Source: DATBLQ01 sp036555325 (GTDB taxonomy: Bacteria > Pseudomonadota > Alphaproteobacteria > Rhizobiales > Aestuariivirgaceae). From it: DNA of 17,103 bases. Every line of letters begins with the position of its first letter. Within the stretch, counting starts at the first letter, position 1. The stretch covers positions 1 through 17,103 of the forward strand of contig DATBLQ010000036.1 of the NCBI GenBank assembly GCA_036555325.1. The letters run 5' to 3'. A program made the translations under genes and the position numbers. The notes under the pieces were generated by a model. It made no database searches, was not told the DNA's origin, and was given only the letters and a program-made list of their open reading frames with translations. Positions 8,353 through 16,373 of the stretch are shown here, piece by piece.

Positions 8353-9021
8353 CTATTGGAGCGTGACTGGAGGTAGCACCAGAGTCTTCGCCTTGCAATT
8401 GGTCCTTTCCTGCGGGCTGCATTGCGTGAAACGACCAACCGGGGAATAACAGATGCGTACCTCGGCAAGAGGAGCGGGTTTTTTTCCGGGAGCGCAGACG
8501 AGAGCGATCATGTCCCAATCCAGCCCGGGGTTCGACGCGATGAAATCGGAAACCAGCGTGCGTGGGCTGATGATGATCGGACGGGCGGGGGCGCGATAGG
8601 CGTCAGGAATTCTCAGCTGGGCAAACAGCGCCTGGAGGAGATCGAAATACTGCTCCATGCGCAGAGACGAGCAAGCACCGTGCTTTTTCCATTGACGGAT
8701 GATCAGGCGCTTCGAAGGCATGATCGTCAGCAGCTCATCGATCTGCTCCTCCGGAACCCAGGTTTCTTCAGTCGGGCAGTATTCGGGCCGGTTCTTGCCA
8801 GCTTGCGGCCACAAGCCGTGCACGATGAAGGCGTAACGGCGCTTTCTCCCGCACTGCATGGCCTCGCGAGTCGCATCGGGGGAAGTGCAAAAGGTCGGCG
8901 ACCACGAAAGAGCAAGCACAAAGTGCTCGACGGGCGTATTCGCGCCAAGGGCGAATGTTGAGCTGAAGACAACGGCGAGAACGGCCGATAGTTTCGCGAG
9001 AGTCGAGGAAGCCGATTTCAA
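8353..9021 (-). CDS. Secreted RNase T2-family protein, atypical active site
   Basis: Predicted exported ribonuclease of the T2 family (222 aa). A signal peptide covers about residues 1-26. The first conserved active-site box is FIVHGLWPQ with His68. The second reads QWKKHGACSS, with Lys113, His114 and Cys117. In characterised T2 enzymes the residue before this Trp is a catalytic Glu; here codon 8692-8694 is CAA, giving Gln110. Both catalytic histidines remain, so activity may be reduced rather than lost. The start is a TTG at 9021 that overlaps the stop of the preceding small secreted protein (TTGA). No in-frame ATG lies near the N-terminus, and only this start keeps the signal peptide. The expected site of action is the periplasm or outside the cell. 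Confidence 0.87.
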   Translation of the reverse strand: MKSASSTLAKLSAVLAVVFSSTFALGANTPVEHFVLALSWSPTFCTSPDATREAMQCGRKRRYAFIVHGLWPQAGKNRPEYCPTEETWVPEEQIDELLTIMPSKRLIIRQWKKHGACSSLRMEQYFDLLQALFAQLRIPDAYRAPARPIIISPRTLVSDFIASNPGLDWDMIALVCAPGKKPAPLAEVRICYSPVGRFTQCSPQERTNCKAKTLVLPPVTLQ

Positions 9022-9284
9022 CGCGCCGCGAGCTTTAGTGGTGCGGACTGCACCGGCGGCGTTGTGAAGTTGCGGCTCTGGGGGCAGGTATCTCCGATGA
9101 ATTTCCAGGACGGGTTATTCAGAAACATAAGGCACTGCGCAAGCTTGCCGTTGATGCAGGCGACGCCGCCAATCTCGATGCGCTGGCTGAAATAGCGACA
9201 GGTGCAGTCCTTCCCGGCAGCGGCGGACGCCGAAGCAATCATAATCGCGGCAATCGTCGCAAGCGAAGACGAATAGCGTAGCAT
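9018..9284 (-). CDS. Small secreted cysteine-containing protein, unknown function
   Basis: I do not recognise a family. The 88-aa product begins with a convincing signal peptide (charged start, hydrophobic core, ASASAAAG cleavage region at about residues 18-24). The mature part has about 65 residues with five cysteines (27, 29, 43, 51, 67), including a CTC motif, which suggests disulfides or metal binding after export. It overlaps the downstream RNase T2 gene by 4 nt and shares its transcript, so it could be a partner, inhibitor or folding aid of the RNase. That role is inference from position only. The ATG at 9284 has no Shine-Dalgarno, and a -10-like box ends 6 nt upstream of it. Confidence 0.75.
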   Translation of the reverse strand: MLRYSSSLATIAAIMIASASAAAGKDCTCRYFSQRIEIGGVACINGKLAQCLMFLNNPSWKFIGDTCPQSRNFTTPPVQSAPLKLAAR

Positions 9285-9290
9285 TGACCA

Positions 9291-9299
9291 ATTCTAGCA
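9291..9299 (-). promoter_or_regulatory. Candidate extended -10 promoter for secreted protein/RNase operon
   Basis: On the minus strand the sequence reads TGCTAGAAT, an extended -10 (TGn plus a 5/6 match to TATAAT). The hexamer ends 6 nt before the ATG at 9284, so transcription would start at or very near the start codon. No good -35 hexamer is present. A leaderless mRNA would explain the absence of a Shine-Dalgarno. Confidence 0.4.
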
Positions 9300-9357
9300 C
9301 AGGTTTTCAGCCGGTTCATAGTTCCCAACTGAGCGGTGCTGAGGAGGCTCAGATAGT

Positions 9358-9582
9358 TTAATTGCCGTTCGAGGTAAGCTGGAGATTGATCGCCTGAGGC
9401 CCGCGGCCGCGGTTATCCGGCTGGACTTCGAAGCTCAATTTGGTGCCTTCGACAAGTTCGGGAATTCCCGCGCGCTGAACGGCAGTTATGTGAACAAACA
9501 CGTCCTTGCCTCCTCCCTCAGGGGCGATGAAGCCATAGCCCCTCGCAGTATTGAAGAACTTCACGATGCCGTTCTGGCGCAT
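9358..9582 (-). CDS. Cold-shock protein, CspA family (first copy)
   Basis: Small single-domain OB-fold protein (74 aa) that binds single-stranded nucleic acids and is expected to act as an RNA chaperone. RNP1 is GYGFIAPE (residues 15-22) and RNP2 is DVFVHI (27-32), with aromatic residues in the usual positions. It is about 70% identical to the second copy at 12319-12531 but has a four-residue C-terminal extension and a less acidic surface. It lies 77 bp downstream of a patatin-like gene on the same strand. A weak promoter-like pair sits in the gap, so it may be transcribed on its own. Unlike the second copy it has little room for a long leader. Cold induction cannot be judged from sequence. 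Confidence 0.95.
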   Translation of the reverse strand: MRQNGIVKFFNTARGYGFIAPEGGGKDVFVHITAVQRAGIPELVEGTKLSFEVQPDNRGRGPQAINLQLTSNGN

Positions 9583-9615
9583 TCTGCTGCATCCGGCGAT
9601 GAAGAGCGCCTTGGA

Positions 9616-9643
9616 ATATTAGCGGCCGAAGAGCGGTTCGCAA
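9616..9643 (-). promoter_or_regulatory. Weak candidate promoter for the first csp gene
   Basis: On the minus strand TTGCGA (9638-9643) is followed after 16 nt by TAATAT (9616-9621). Each hexamer matches the sigma-70 consensus at four positions. A start near 9609 would leave a leader of about 27 nt. This is only a weak match. Confidence 0.3.
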
Positions 9644-9659
9644 GTTCCCGAAGCAAGGG

Positions 9660-10817
9660 CTAGCCGTTGATCCGCTCCAAGTCTTCGAGCCGAGGCGGCT
9701 CGCTCATCCAACCGCCGCCGGAGCGGCCAAAATCGCGTCCGATCTCAAATTGCCGCTTCATCACGTTTGGATCGAAGGTCAACCCGTCGACCGCCGCCGG
9801 AGCACGATCGGGAATGGAAATTAGACTGAAAGAGGCCCTGGCTTGCCGGGCGGTGACATAGGCCTGATAGACGGTCCGATGGAGAAGGCCCCGCAGCAGC
9901 TCGGTAATCGACTTGCGTGAAATATCGAGCACCTCGGGTTCGACTGCCTTATCGGCATTGAGAAGTTTCATCTGACTGTTCACGATGACGTAGACGTTAC
10001 GCTTTGTGGCAGGCTGGTGGAGCATGAACGCCCGCAACAGGACCGGCGCCTTCACACCCCCATCGACATGCATCTGGCGGGCCTTGGACGATTCAGACGG
10101 CCTGATATAGACCGGCTTGAACAGACCCGGCACGGCAGCCGAAGCCAGAAGCACCTGCTGGTATATTTTCACCCGGCGCGGATGGCTGGACGCCGCGATG
10201 AAGCCCATGTCCCAAACAACGACATCGCCGGAATCCAGATTGGTTGTCGCCACGTAGAGCCTGCGGCCGGCATGGTGCTCTGCGGCAACCTTATCCAGGA
10301 GCTCCTCGGTGATAAGCTTTTCGATTTTTTCCTTAAGCGGGGTGTAGTCGAGCAGACTGTCGGAAAAGACCCCCTTCAGTCCCCTCTTCTTGTAAATGTC
10401 GTCGGAACTGACCTCCGTGTAGGCTTCCTGAAGTGTCGCATCATATTCGGGGCCGATGAACACGAGGGTTGCCATGAGCGCGCCGGTCGAAACGCCGGTG
10501 ACGATGTCGAAACGCGGCCGCGTGGCCGTCTCAGACCAGCCGACCAACACTCCCGCCCCAAAGGCTCCATCGGCGCCGCCCCCCGACAATACCAAGATGT
10601 CAAGCTCAGGCTTAACGCCTGCCTGCGCCGGCAGCTGGGAGTTGATGGGGTGGCCGGTCGAATCAAACAAGTCTACCGCACCGACCGGTGTCTCGGTGCG
10701 AACGTCCTCAAGCTCCAGGGGGCGCGCTGCAGCACAAGCTACGAGCAACACTGCGAGAGCGGCGAGGGCCGCGTAGCGCCAGATCGCGGGCGCCGATGAG
10801 AAAGTTCTATTTTTCAT
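9660..10817 (-). CDS. Patatin-like phospholipase lipoprotein
   Basis: Predicted lipid acyl hydrolase (385 aa) with a Ser-Asp dyad. An N-terminal hydrophobic segment ends in LVAC, a lipobox with Cys28, so the protein is probably a lipid-anchored envelope protein. Catalytic elements are the oxyanion loop GGGADGAFG (79-87), the nucleophile Ser110 in GVSTG, and Asp252 in DGG. All are intact, so an active phospholipase or lysophospholipase is likely. The substrate is not known. From memory, some rhizobial relatives are annotated as RpoH suppressor; I cannot confirm that here. ATG at 10817 is preferred because it places the lipoprotein signal at the N-terminus. A longer in-frame extension would bury the signal. 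No strong ribosome site is visible. Confidence 0.88.
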   Translation of the reverse strand: MKNRTFSSAPAIWRYAALAALAVLLVACAAARPLELEDVRTETPVGAVDLFDSTGHPINSQLPAQAGVKPELDILVLSGGGADGAFGAGVLVGWSETATRPRFDIVTGVSTGALMATLVFIGPEYDATLQEAYTEVSSDDIYKKRGLKGVFSDSLLDYTPLKEKIEKLITEELLDKVAAEHHAGRRLYVATTNLDSGDVVVWDMGFIAASSHPRRVKIYQQVLLASAAVPGLFKPVYIRPSESSKARQMHVDGGVKAPVLLRAFMLHQPATKRNVYVIVNSQMKLLNADKAVEPEVLDISRKSITELLRGLLHRTVYQAYVTARQARASFSLISIPDRAPAAVDGLTFDPNVMKRQFEIGRDFGRSGGGWMSEPPRLEDLERING

Positions 10818-10829
10818 ACTTGCGCTGTT

Positions 10830-10847
10830 GCATCGAGCTAGCGATGC
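10830..10847. repeat. Palindrome between divergent patatin and DUF922 genes
   Basis: Perfect arms GCATCG and CGATGC flank a 6-nt centre (AGCTAG). The palindrome sits 13 bp from the patatin start and 43 bp from the DUF922 start, inside a gap of only 73 bp. A run of six T lies just beyond it on the plus strand. It could be an operator shared by the two genes or an mRNA hairpin. Confidence 0.45.
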
Positions 10848-10890
10848 CGTTAGGCTTTTTTGCGACGATCCAGAGCGGGGATTTCGTAGG

Positions 10891-11535
10891 ATGGCCACAT
10901 ATGCTCGGTTGGCAGGTCCAATTTTGGCCCTGATTTCAATAGTTCTGGTTGCTCCGGCGCATGGGAAGCCGATCACCAACTATACGCACTATCTCATTGC
11001 CGGCGAATCGGCTGAGGGCCTTTATAAGGCAATGCTCCGCAAAGGGCCGCATGTGGGCGGCGGCAAAGCTTACGCCTCGACCAGAATGGAGCCGCAAGTT
11101 TCGGCGAACACCATTCAAGGCAAGGATGGTTGTCATATCGAAAATTTCAAGGTGAATATGACGTTTACCATCCGACTGCCGCAGCTCAGGAAGTCGGCCG
11201 GTATTGACCCAGCGCTGAAGAAAAGCTTCAGCCGCTTTTACGAGTTTGCGAAGAGGCACGAGGAAACGCATCGTAGCATCTGGCTGAAATGTGCTGCCGA
11301 AGCGGAGTCGCGGGTGAATCGGGTTAAGGCCCGGACCTGCGCGGAGGCCGAGGCGCAGGGCCTGAACATTGTCGAACAGGTGGCACAGCGTTGCGATGCG
11401 CGGCACATCGCCTTCGATGCCGCAGAGCAGGAACGGTTGGTGGCTCATCCGTTCATCAAGCAGGTGCTCAAGCGTCAGAAACGGACCGTTGTCGCACTGC
11501 CCGGATTGAAGAAGAAAGCCACGTCGAACAATTGA
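10891..11535 (+). CDS. Secreted DUF922-type predicted Zn-dependent protease
   Basis: Predicted exported protein of 214 aa. A signal peptide covers about residues 1-25 (hydrophobic core, then APAHG). The mature part has the arrangement of the DUF922 group, including the metalloprotease-like HEETH at residues 123-127 after a conserved Gly-Cys region (DGCHIENF, 79-86). Two more cysteines (135 and 151 by count) lie in the helical second half, suggesting a disulfide. The C-terminus is strongly basic. The HExxH motif would bind zinc, but proteolysis in this group is a prediction, not something the sequence proves. ATG at 10891 fits the signal peptide; GGGG at 10877-10880 is a possible ribosome site. 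It is divergent from the patatin lipoprotein. Confidence 0.8.
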   Translation: MATYARLAGPILALISIVLVAPAHGKPITNYTHYLIAGESAEGLYKAMLRKGPHVGGGKAYASTRMEPQVSANTIQGKDGCHIENFKVNMTFTIRLPQLRKSAGIDPALKKSFSRFYEFAKRHEETHRSIWLKCAAEAESRVNRVKARTCAEAEAQGLNIVEQVAQRCDARHIAFDAAEQERLVAHPFIKQVLKRQKRTVVALPGLKKKATSNN

Positions 11536-11584
11536 ACCTAAGCCTATTGTTCGATCAGAGGCGCGCGTGCATGCTCGCGGAGCC

Positions 11585-12223
11585 ATGCCGAAGCCTCAAG
11601 CGATAATCATTCCCGTCACCCCCTTTCAGCAGAATTGCTGCCTCATCTGGGATAGCGAGACCAAGGAAGCTGCGGTGATCGATCCCGGCGGAGATATTGA
11701 CCGGGTCGTAGAGGCAGTCAGAAGAGAAGGCGTGACACCGGTTCAAATTCTCTTGACCCACGGGCATATCGATCACGCCGGCGGTGCGGAAGAATTGGCA
11801 GAAAAGCTGAACGTTCCTATCGTGGGGCCGAACGAGGAGGATGACTTTTTGCTGCAGTCACTCGCACTATCCGGGCAGAATTACGGAATGAGCGGAGCGC
11901 GCAATTGCAAGCCTTCGCGATATCTGCACCATGGTGAGAATGTCAAAATCGGCGGGTTGACGTTCGAGGTGCGCGAATGTCCGGGGCACACGCCGGGGCA
12001 TGTGGTGTTTTTCGATGCGTCCAACCGACTGGCAATCGTGGGCGATGTAATCTTTCAGGGCTCCGTCGGCCGCACGGATTTCCCTCGAGGCGACCATGCA
12101 ATCCTCATCAAATCGATCCGTGAACAGATCGTTCCGATGGGCGATGACGTTGCCTTTCTTTGCGGCCACGGCAATCCTTCGACGGTTGGCCGGGAGCGAC
12201 GGAGCAATCCGTTCTTGGTCTAG
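11585..12223 (+). CDS. MBL-fold hydrolase, glyoxalase II-like (YcbL/GloC type)
   Basis: Cytoplasmic metallo-beta-lactamase-fold enzyme of 212 aa. Metal ligands are all visible: THGHIDH at residues 58-64, His135 in CPGHTPGH, Asp154 in VGDVIF, and His195 in CGHG. The C-terminal STVGRER...NPFL resembles E. coli YcbL (GloC), a short glyoxalase II-like thioesterase without the glutathione-binding domain. The likely reaction is hydrolysis of S-lactoylglutathione or a related thioester; specificity is not certain. I prefer ATG at 11585 with GGAG just upstream. A GTG at 11567 in frame is an alternative adding six residues. It follows the DUF922 gene by 49 bp and converges on the second csp gene. Confidence 0.9.
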   Translation: MPKPQAIIIPVTPFQQNCCLIWDSETKEAAVIDPGGDIDRVVEAVRREGVTPVQILLTHGHIDHAGGAEELAEKLNVPIVGPNEEDDFLLQSLALSGQNYGMSGARNCKPSRYLHHGENVKIGGLTFEVRECPGHTPGHVVFFDASNRLAIVGDVIFQGSVGRTDFPRGDHAILIKSIREQIVPMGDDVAFLCGHGNPSTVGRERRSNPFLV

Positions 12224-12270
12224 CGGCGCGAGAAGGAGGGGGCTCGCGCGGCCTGTTCAGGAGAAATCAA

Positions 12271-12297
12271 AACGCCGCTCCGGCCGGGAGCGGCGTT
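12271..12297 (-). terminator. Rho-independent terminator after the second csp gene
   Basis: Perfect 11-bp inverted repeat, AACGCCGCTCC (12271-12281) and GGAGCGGCGTT (12287-12297), with a 5-nt loop. On the minus strand it is followed by TTGATTT, so with the stem end there is a T-rich tail, fitting termination of csp transcription 22 nt after its stop. On the plus strand the downstream sequence is AGGAATG, so it would be weaker for the convergent hydrolase gene, although the stem may still act in both directions. Confidence 0.85.
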
Positions 12298-12318
12298 AGG
12301 AATGTCCTTCGAAATGAT

Positions 12319-12531
12319 TTACGCGAGCTGTACGTTCACGGCCTGGGGGCCGCGGCCACGCTTGTCGTTCTCAGTCTCGAAAGTCACCTTCTGGCCTTCG
12401 TTCAAGGAACGAATGCCAGCTCGTTCAAGGGCGGTGATATGGACGAAAACGTCCTTCGAGCCGCCTTCGGGTGTGATAAAGCCAAAGCCTTTTGCAGTGT
12501 TGAAAAACTTCACAGTGCCATTCTGGCGCAT
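12319..12531 (-). CDS. Cold-shock protein, CspA family (second copy)
   Basis: A 70-aa single OB-fold protein that binds RNA and single-stranded DNA. RNP1 is KGFGFITP (residues 14-21) and RNP2 is DVFVHI (27-32). It shares about 50 of 69 aligned residues with the first copy. ATG at 12531 has a good Shine-Dalgarno (AAGGAA, about 6 nt upstream). The reading frame is open for 44 more codons upstream, but that part lies in the leader and has no cold-shock similarity. A good promoter 219 nt upstream (12750-12779) implies a leader of about 210 nt with nested stems, the kind of arrangement seen in cold-inducible csp mRNAs. A strong terminator follows the gene, so it is probably monocistronic. Confidence 0.96.
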   Translation of the reverse strand: MRQNGTVKFFNTAKGFGFITPEGGSKDVFVHITALERAGIRSLNEGQKVTFETENDKRGRGPQAVNVQLA

Positions 12532-12743
12532 GTGTATTCCTTTTTCCGTTGGCGCAACAAAACCGGTGAGTGGAATCCGCGCCACAGATTCCGCAAGCCA
12601 GACAATCGGGAAAAGGCAGCTGCCCAGAAGGTCAGATGTACCTTGCCACAAGCCGGCGGGCACGCTCCACCATGGAGCGCACCGGCGCTTTTCCTATGGT
12701 CGAAAAACCTAAAAAAGGCAAGGTGGAGGTTGCTTAAAGAAGC
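12532..12743 (-). promoter_or_regulatory. Long structured 5' leader of the second csp gene
   Basis: Non-coding stretch between the predicted transcription start near 12743 and the csp ATG. Complementary segments nest inside one another. The outer pair is ACCTTGCC at 12640-12647 with GGCAAGGT at 12717-12724. The middle pair is GCCGG at 12652-12656 with CCGGC at 12682-12686. The inner pair is CGCTCCA at 12663-12669 with TGGAGCG at 12673-12679 around a 3-nt loop. Two T-runs in the RNA lie between the outer and middle stems. A long, structured leader is a known feature of cold-shock mRNAs such as E. coli cspA; a regulatory role here is inference. Confidence 0.5.
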
Positions 12744-12759
12744 ATCCACATCATACTAT
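12730..12759 (+). promoter_or_regulatory. Sigma-70-type promoter for the Cache-domain gene
   Basis: TTGCTT (12730-12735), 18 nt, then TACTAT (12754-12759), a 5/6 match to the -10 consensus. Transcription would start near 12766, leaving a leader of about 70 nt before the ATG at 12835. Its -10 box overlaps that of the opposing csp promoter. Confidence 0.55.
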
Positions 12760-12779
12760 AGACCATCTCTGCGTGTTAA
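12750..12779 (-). promoter_or_regulatory. Sigma-70-type promoter for the second csp gene
   Basis: On the minus strand TTAACA (12774-12779, 5/6) is followed after 18 nt by TATGAT (12750-12755, 5/6). This is the best promoter match I found in the window. The start would be near 12743. The -10 overlaps the plus-strand -10 at 12754-12759 by two bases, so the two promoters face one another and cannot easily be occupied together. Confidence 0.6.
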
Positions 12780-12834
12780 TACCAGTGAAATATTTACCTG
12801 CGATTGTAGGCAGAGAATCGAGAGGTCGGCAGAA

Positions 12835-13299
12835 ATGAATCGCAGAGACATCATTGGCGCGGGCGTGTTCGTGGTTGCGGCCTGCACCCTCCGCCGCGTG
12901 GAGAGCGCGGAACTTCATACCGAGGAAGATGCACAGGCAATGGTGGAAAGAGCGATTTCGATGTTCAAGTCCGAAGGTGCGGAAGCGGTCATCGCGTCGG
13001 TCAATGCCGCTGATCCAGCGTTCCGCGATGGGGAGCTTTATATTTTCATGGTGGGCCCCAACGGTAGGAGCGTGGCCAATGCGGCAAATATCGCGCGGGT
13101 GGGGCTGGATGTGGCGAGCATTGTCGATGTCGATGGAAATCCCTACGGGCGGGACATCCTCGAACTTGCCTCCGCGCATGGCACCTGGGTGCAGTACAAG
13201 ATCAAGAATCCAGCGAGCGGAAAAATCGAACCAAAGATGAGCTGGGTGAAACGAGTGGACGGATATATTTTCGGCTGCGGTATCTATCGTCCCAACTAA
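12835..13299 (+). CDS. Exported single-Cache-domain protein
   Basis: A 154-aa exported protein made of little more than one Cache-type sensor domain (sCache_2-like). Seen: an N-terminal export signal with Arg-Arg at residues 3-4 and VAAC at 14-17, which could be a lipobox. The Cache core follows, with WVQYKIKNP, SGKIEPK and SWVKRVDG, and GCGIY at the C-terminus, the usual final strand. Cache domains bind small ligands at the outer face of receptors. Here no transmembrane signalling part follows, so it may be a free ligand-binding or scavenging protein. ATG at 12835 has GAGAGG about 9 nt upstream. It is divergent from csp and converges on a DUF2846 gene with 9 bp between stops. Confidence 0.82.
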   Translation: MNRRDIIGAGVFVVAACTLRRVESAELHTEEDAQAMVERAISMFKSEGAEAVIASVNAADPAFRDGELYIFMVGPNGRSVANAANIARVGLDVASIVDVDGNPYGRDILELASAHGTWVQYKIKNPASGKIEPKMSWVKRVDGYIFGCGIYRPN

Positions 13300-13308
13300 G
13301 AAAGCTTT

Positions 13309-13776
13309 TCAGCTGTTCTCCCGCATGCTGAGAATTTCCGACTGGCCGGTCGTGCCTGTCACTTCTTCAATGAAAACTTGCTGAGTGGCAGTGGTCCCGC
13401 TATCGAATGCGAAGCCGGTGAAACGCTGATCCACCTTAACATAAGCTCCGGAGGCGGATCCGACGGCCACTTCCACACTTTCAGGCCAGGTGGGCAGGAG
13501 GAATACCGACTGCTGCACGGTTACCTTATGCTCCCCGATCGGAACGATTTTCTTGAAATAGCCGCCAGCCTTGAGCCTGCCCATTCGCTCGCCGGCAATA
13601 GTAACGTAAGGGTCTTCGCCCTGGCCAACCGCCAACGTAAGGGGGCGATAGACGTATATCACTCCGACTTCGCTGCTGAGTGCCGAGGAGCGTTCGAATT
13701 GCGGCCCCTTGGCTGCACAGCACGCGAGCAGCGCCGCGCCCAGGACGAGGGCAAGACGCAATAGGAGAACGCGCAT
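13309..13776 (-). CDS. DUF2846-type lipoprotein
   Basis: Predicted envelope lipoprotein (155 aa) of unknown function. The signal segment (MRVLLLRLAL then VLGAALLAC) ends in a lipobox with Cys19, followed by a second Cys. The mature part matches the DUF2846 pattern: an opening strand with IYVYRP, then a beta-rich domain in which GGYFKKIVPIGEHKV is typical of proteins that present short beta-strands. No catalytic residues are apparent. ATG at 13776 is chosen over an in-frame start 20 codons upstream because AGAGGGG lies about 9 nt before it and the lipoprotein signal then begins the protein. A promoter match lies just upstream at 13808-13836. It ends 9 bp from the convergent Cache gene. Confidence 0.7.
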   Translation of the reverse strand: MRVLLLRLALVLGAALLACCAAKGPQFERSSALSSEVGVIYVYRPLTLAVGQGEDPYVTIAGERMGRLKAGGYFKKIVPIGEHKVTVQQSVFLLPTWPESVEVAVGSASGAYVKVDQRFTGFAFDSGTTATQQVFIEEVTGTTGQSEILSMRENS

Positions 13777-13807
13777 AAGCAGGCCCCTCTGTCGCCGCTG
13801 ATTCGCA

Positions 13808-13836
13808 AGGCTAGAAACGGCGAGACTCCAAGTCAA
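13808..13836 (-). promoter_or_regulatory. Candidate promoter for the DUF2846 lipoprotein gene
   Basis: On the minus strand TTGACT (13831-13836) and TAGCCT (13808-13813) are separated by 17 nt. The -35 is strong (5/6) and the -10 weak (3/6), which is common in alphaproteobacteria. The predicted start near 13801 would leave a leader of about 25 nt that contains the ribosome site. Confidence 0.45.
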
Positions 13837-13872
13837 CCGGTTGTTGAAGGGCGCCCGTCGCCTACAGACTCG

Positions 13873-16257
<2,385 letters not shown>

Positions 16258-16263
16258 TGCGCG

Positions 16264-16269
16264 TATATA
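16264..16269 (-). promoter_or_regulatory. Candidate -10 box placing uvrB start at the ATG
   Basis: TATATA on the minus strand ends 6 nt before the uvrB ATG (16257). If it is a -10 box, transcription starts at the start codon. No -35 hexamer is evident, so this is weak. Confidence 0.28.
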
Positions 16270-16299
16270 GGCGCCCAAAAAGGAGAGGGGAAGATGTGT

Positions 16300-16320
16300 T
16301 GCTGACAGGAGGTGTCAGCA
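16300..16320. repeat. Inverted repeat upstream of uvrB
   Basis: Perfect 8-bp arms, TGCTGACA and TGTCAGCA, with a 5-nt loop (GGAGG); the stem can be extended by two more pairs, one a wobble. It may be a terminator-like hairpin for the OsmC gene or an operator for uvrB. It does not match known LexA consensus sequences. Confidence 0.6.
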
Positions 16321-16373
16321 GCCGACCCGGCTGGGGTGAGGAAGAAGCGACGAGAGGGACGCTTGCATCACCG

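Larger units (their letters stand above)
16258..16373. other. OsmC-uvrB intergenic region with hairpins
   Basis: This 116-bp gap separates the OsmC stop from the uvrB start, both genes on the minus strand. It holds a strong inverted repeat at 16300-16320, a second short one (CAGCCG and CGGCTG at 16319-16333) that shares bases with the first, and TATATA at 16264-16269 just before uvrB. The two hairpins could not form fully at the same time. No classic T-tail follows either one on the minus strand. Confidence 0.45.

Noticed and set aside
10017..10799. 260-codon open frame on the plus strand
   Set aside because: Antisense to the patatin-like gene, whose catalytic motifs are intact; low-complexity, Arg/His-rich translation.
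12532..12663. 44-codon N-terminal extension of the second cold-shock protein
   Set aside because: The internal ATG at 12531 has a good ribosome site and starts the conserved MRQNGTVKFF; the extension has no cold-shock similarity.
12160..12834. 225-codon N-terminal extension of the Cache protein
   Set aside because: It runs antisense through the csp gene and its leader; the export signal begins at 12835 with its own ribosome site and promoter.
16258..16373. LexA/SOS box upstream of uvrB
   Set aside because: No GTTC-N7-GTTC or GAAC-N7-GAAC, and the CTGACA...TGTCAG palindrome does not match the CTGT-N8-ACAG form either.
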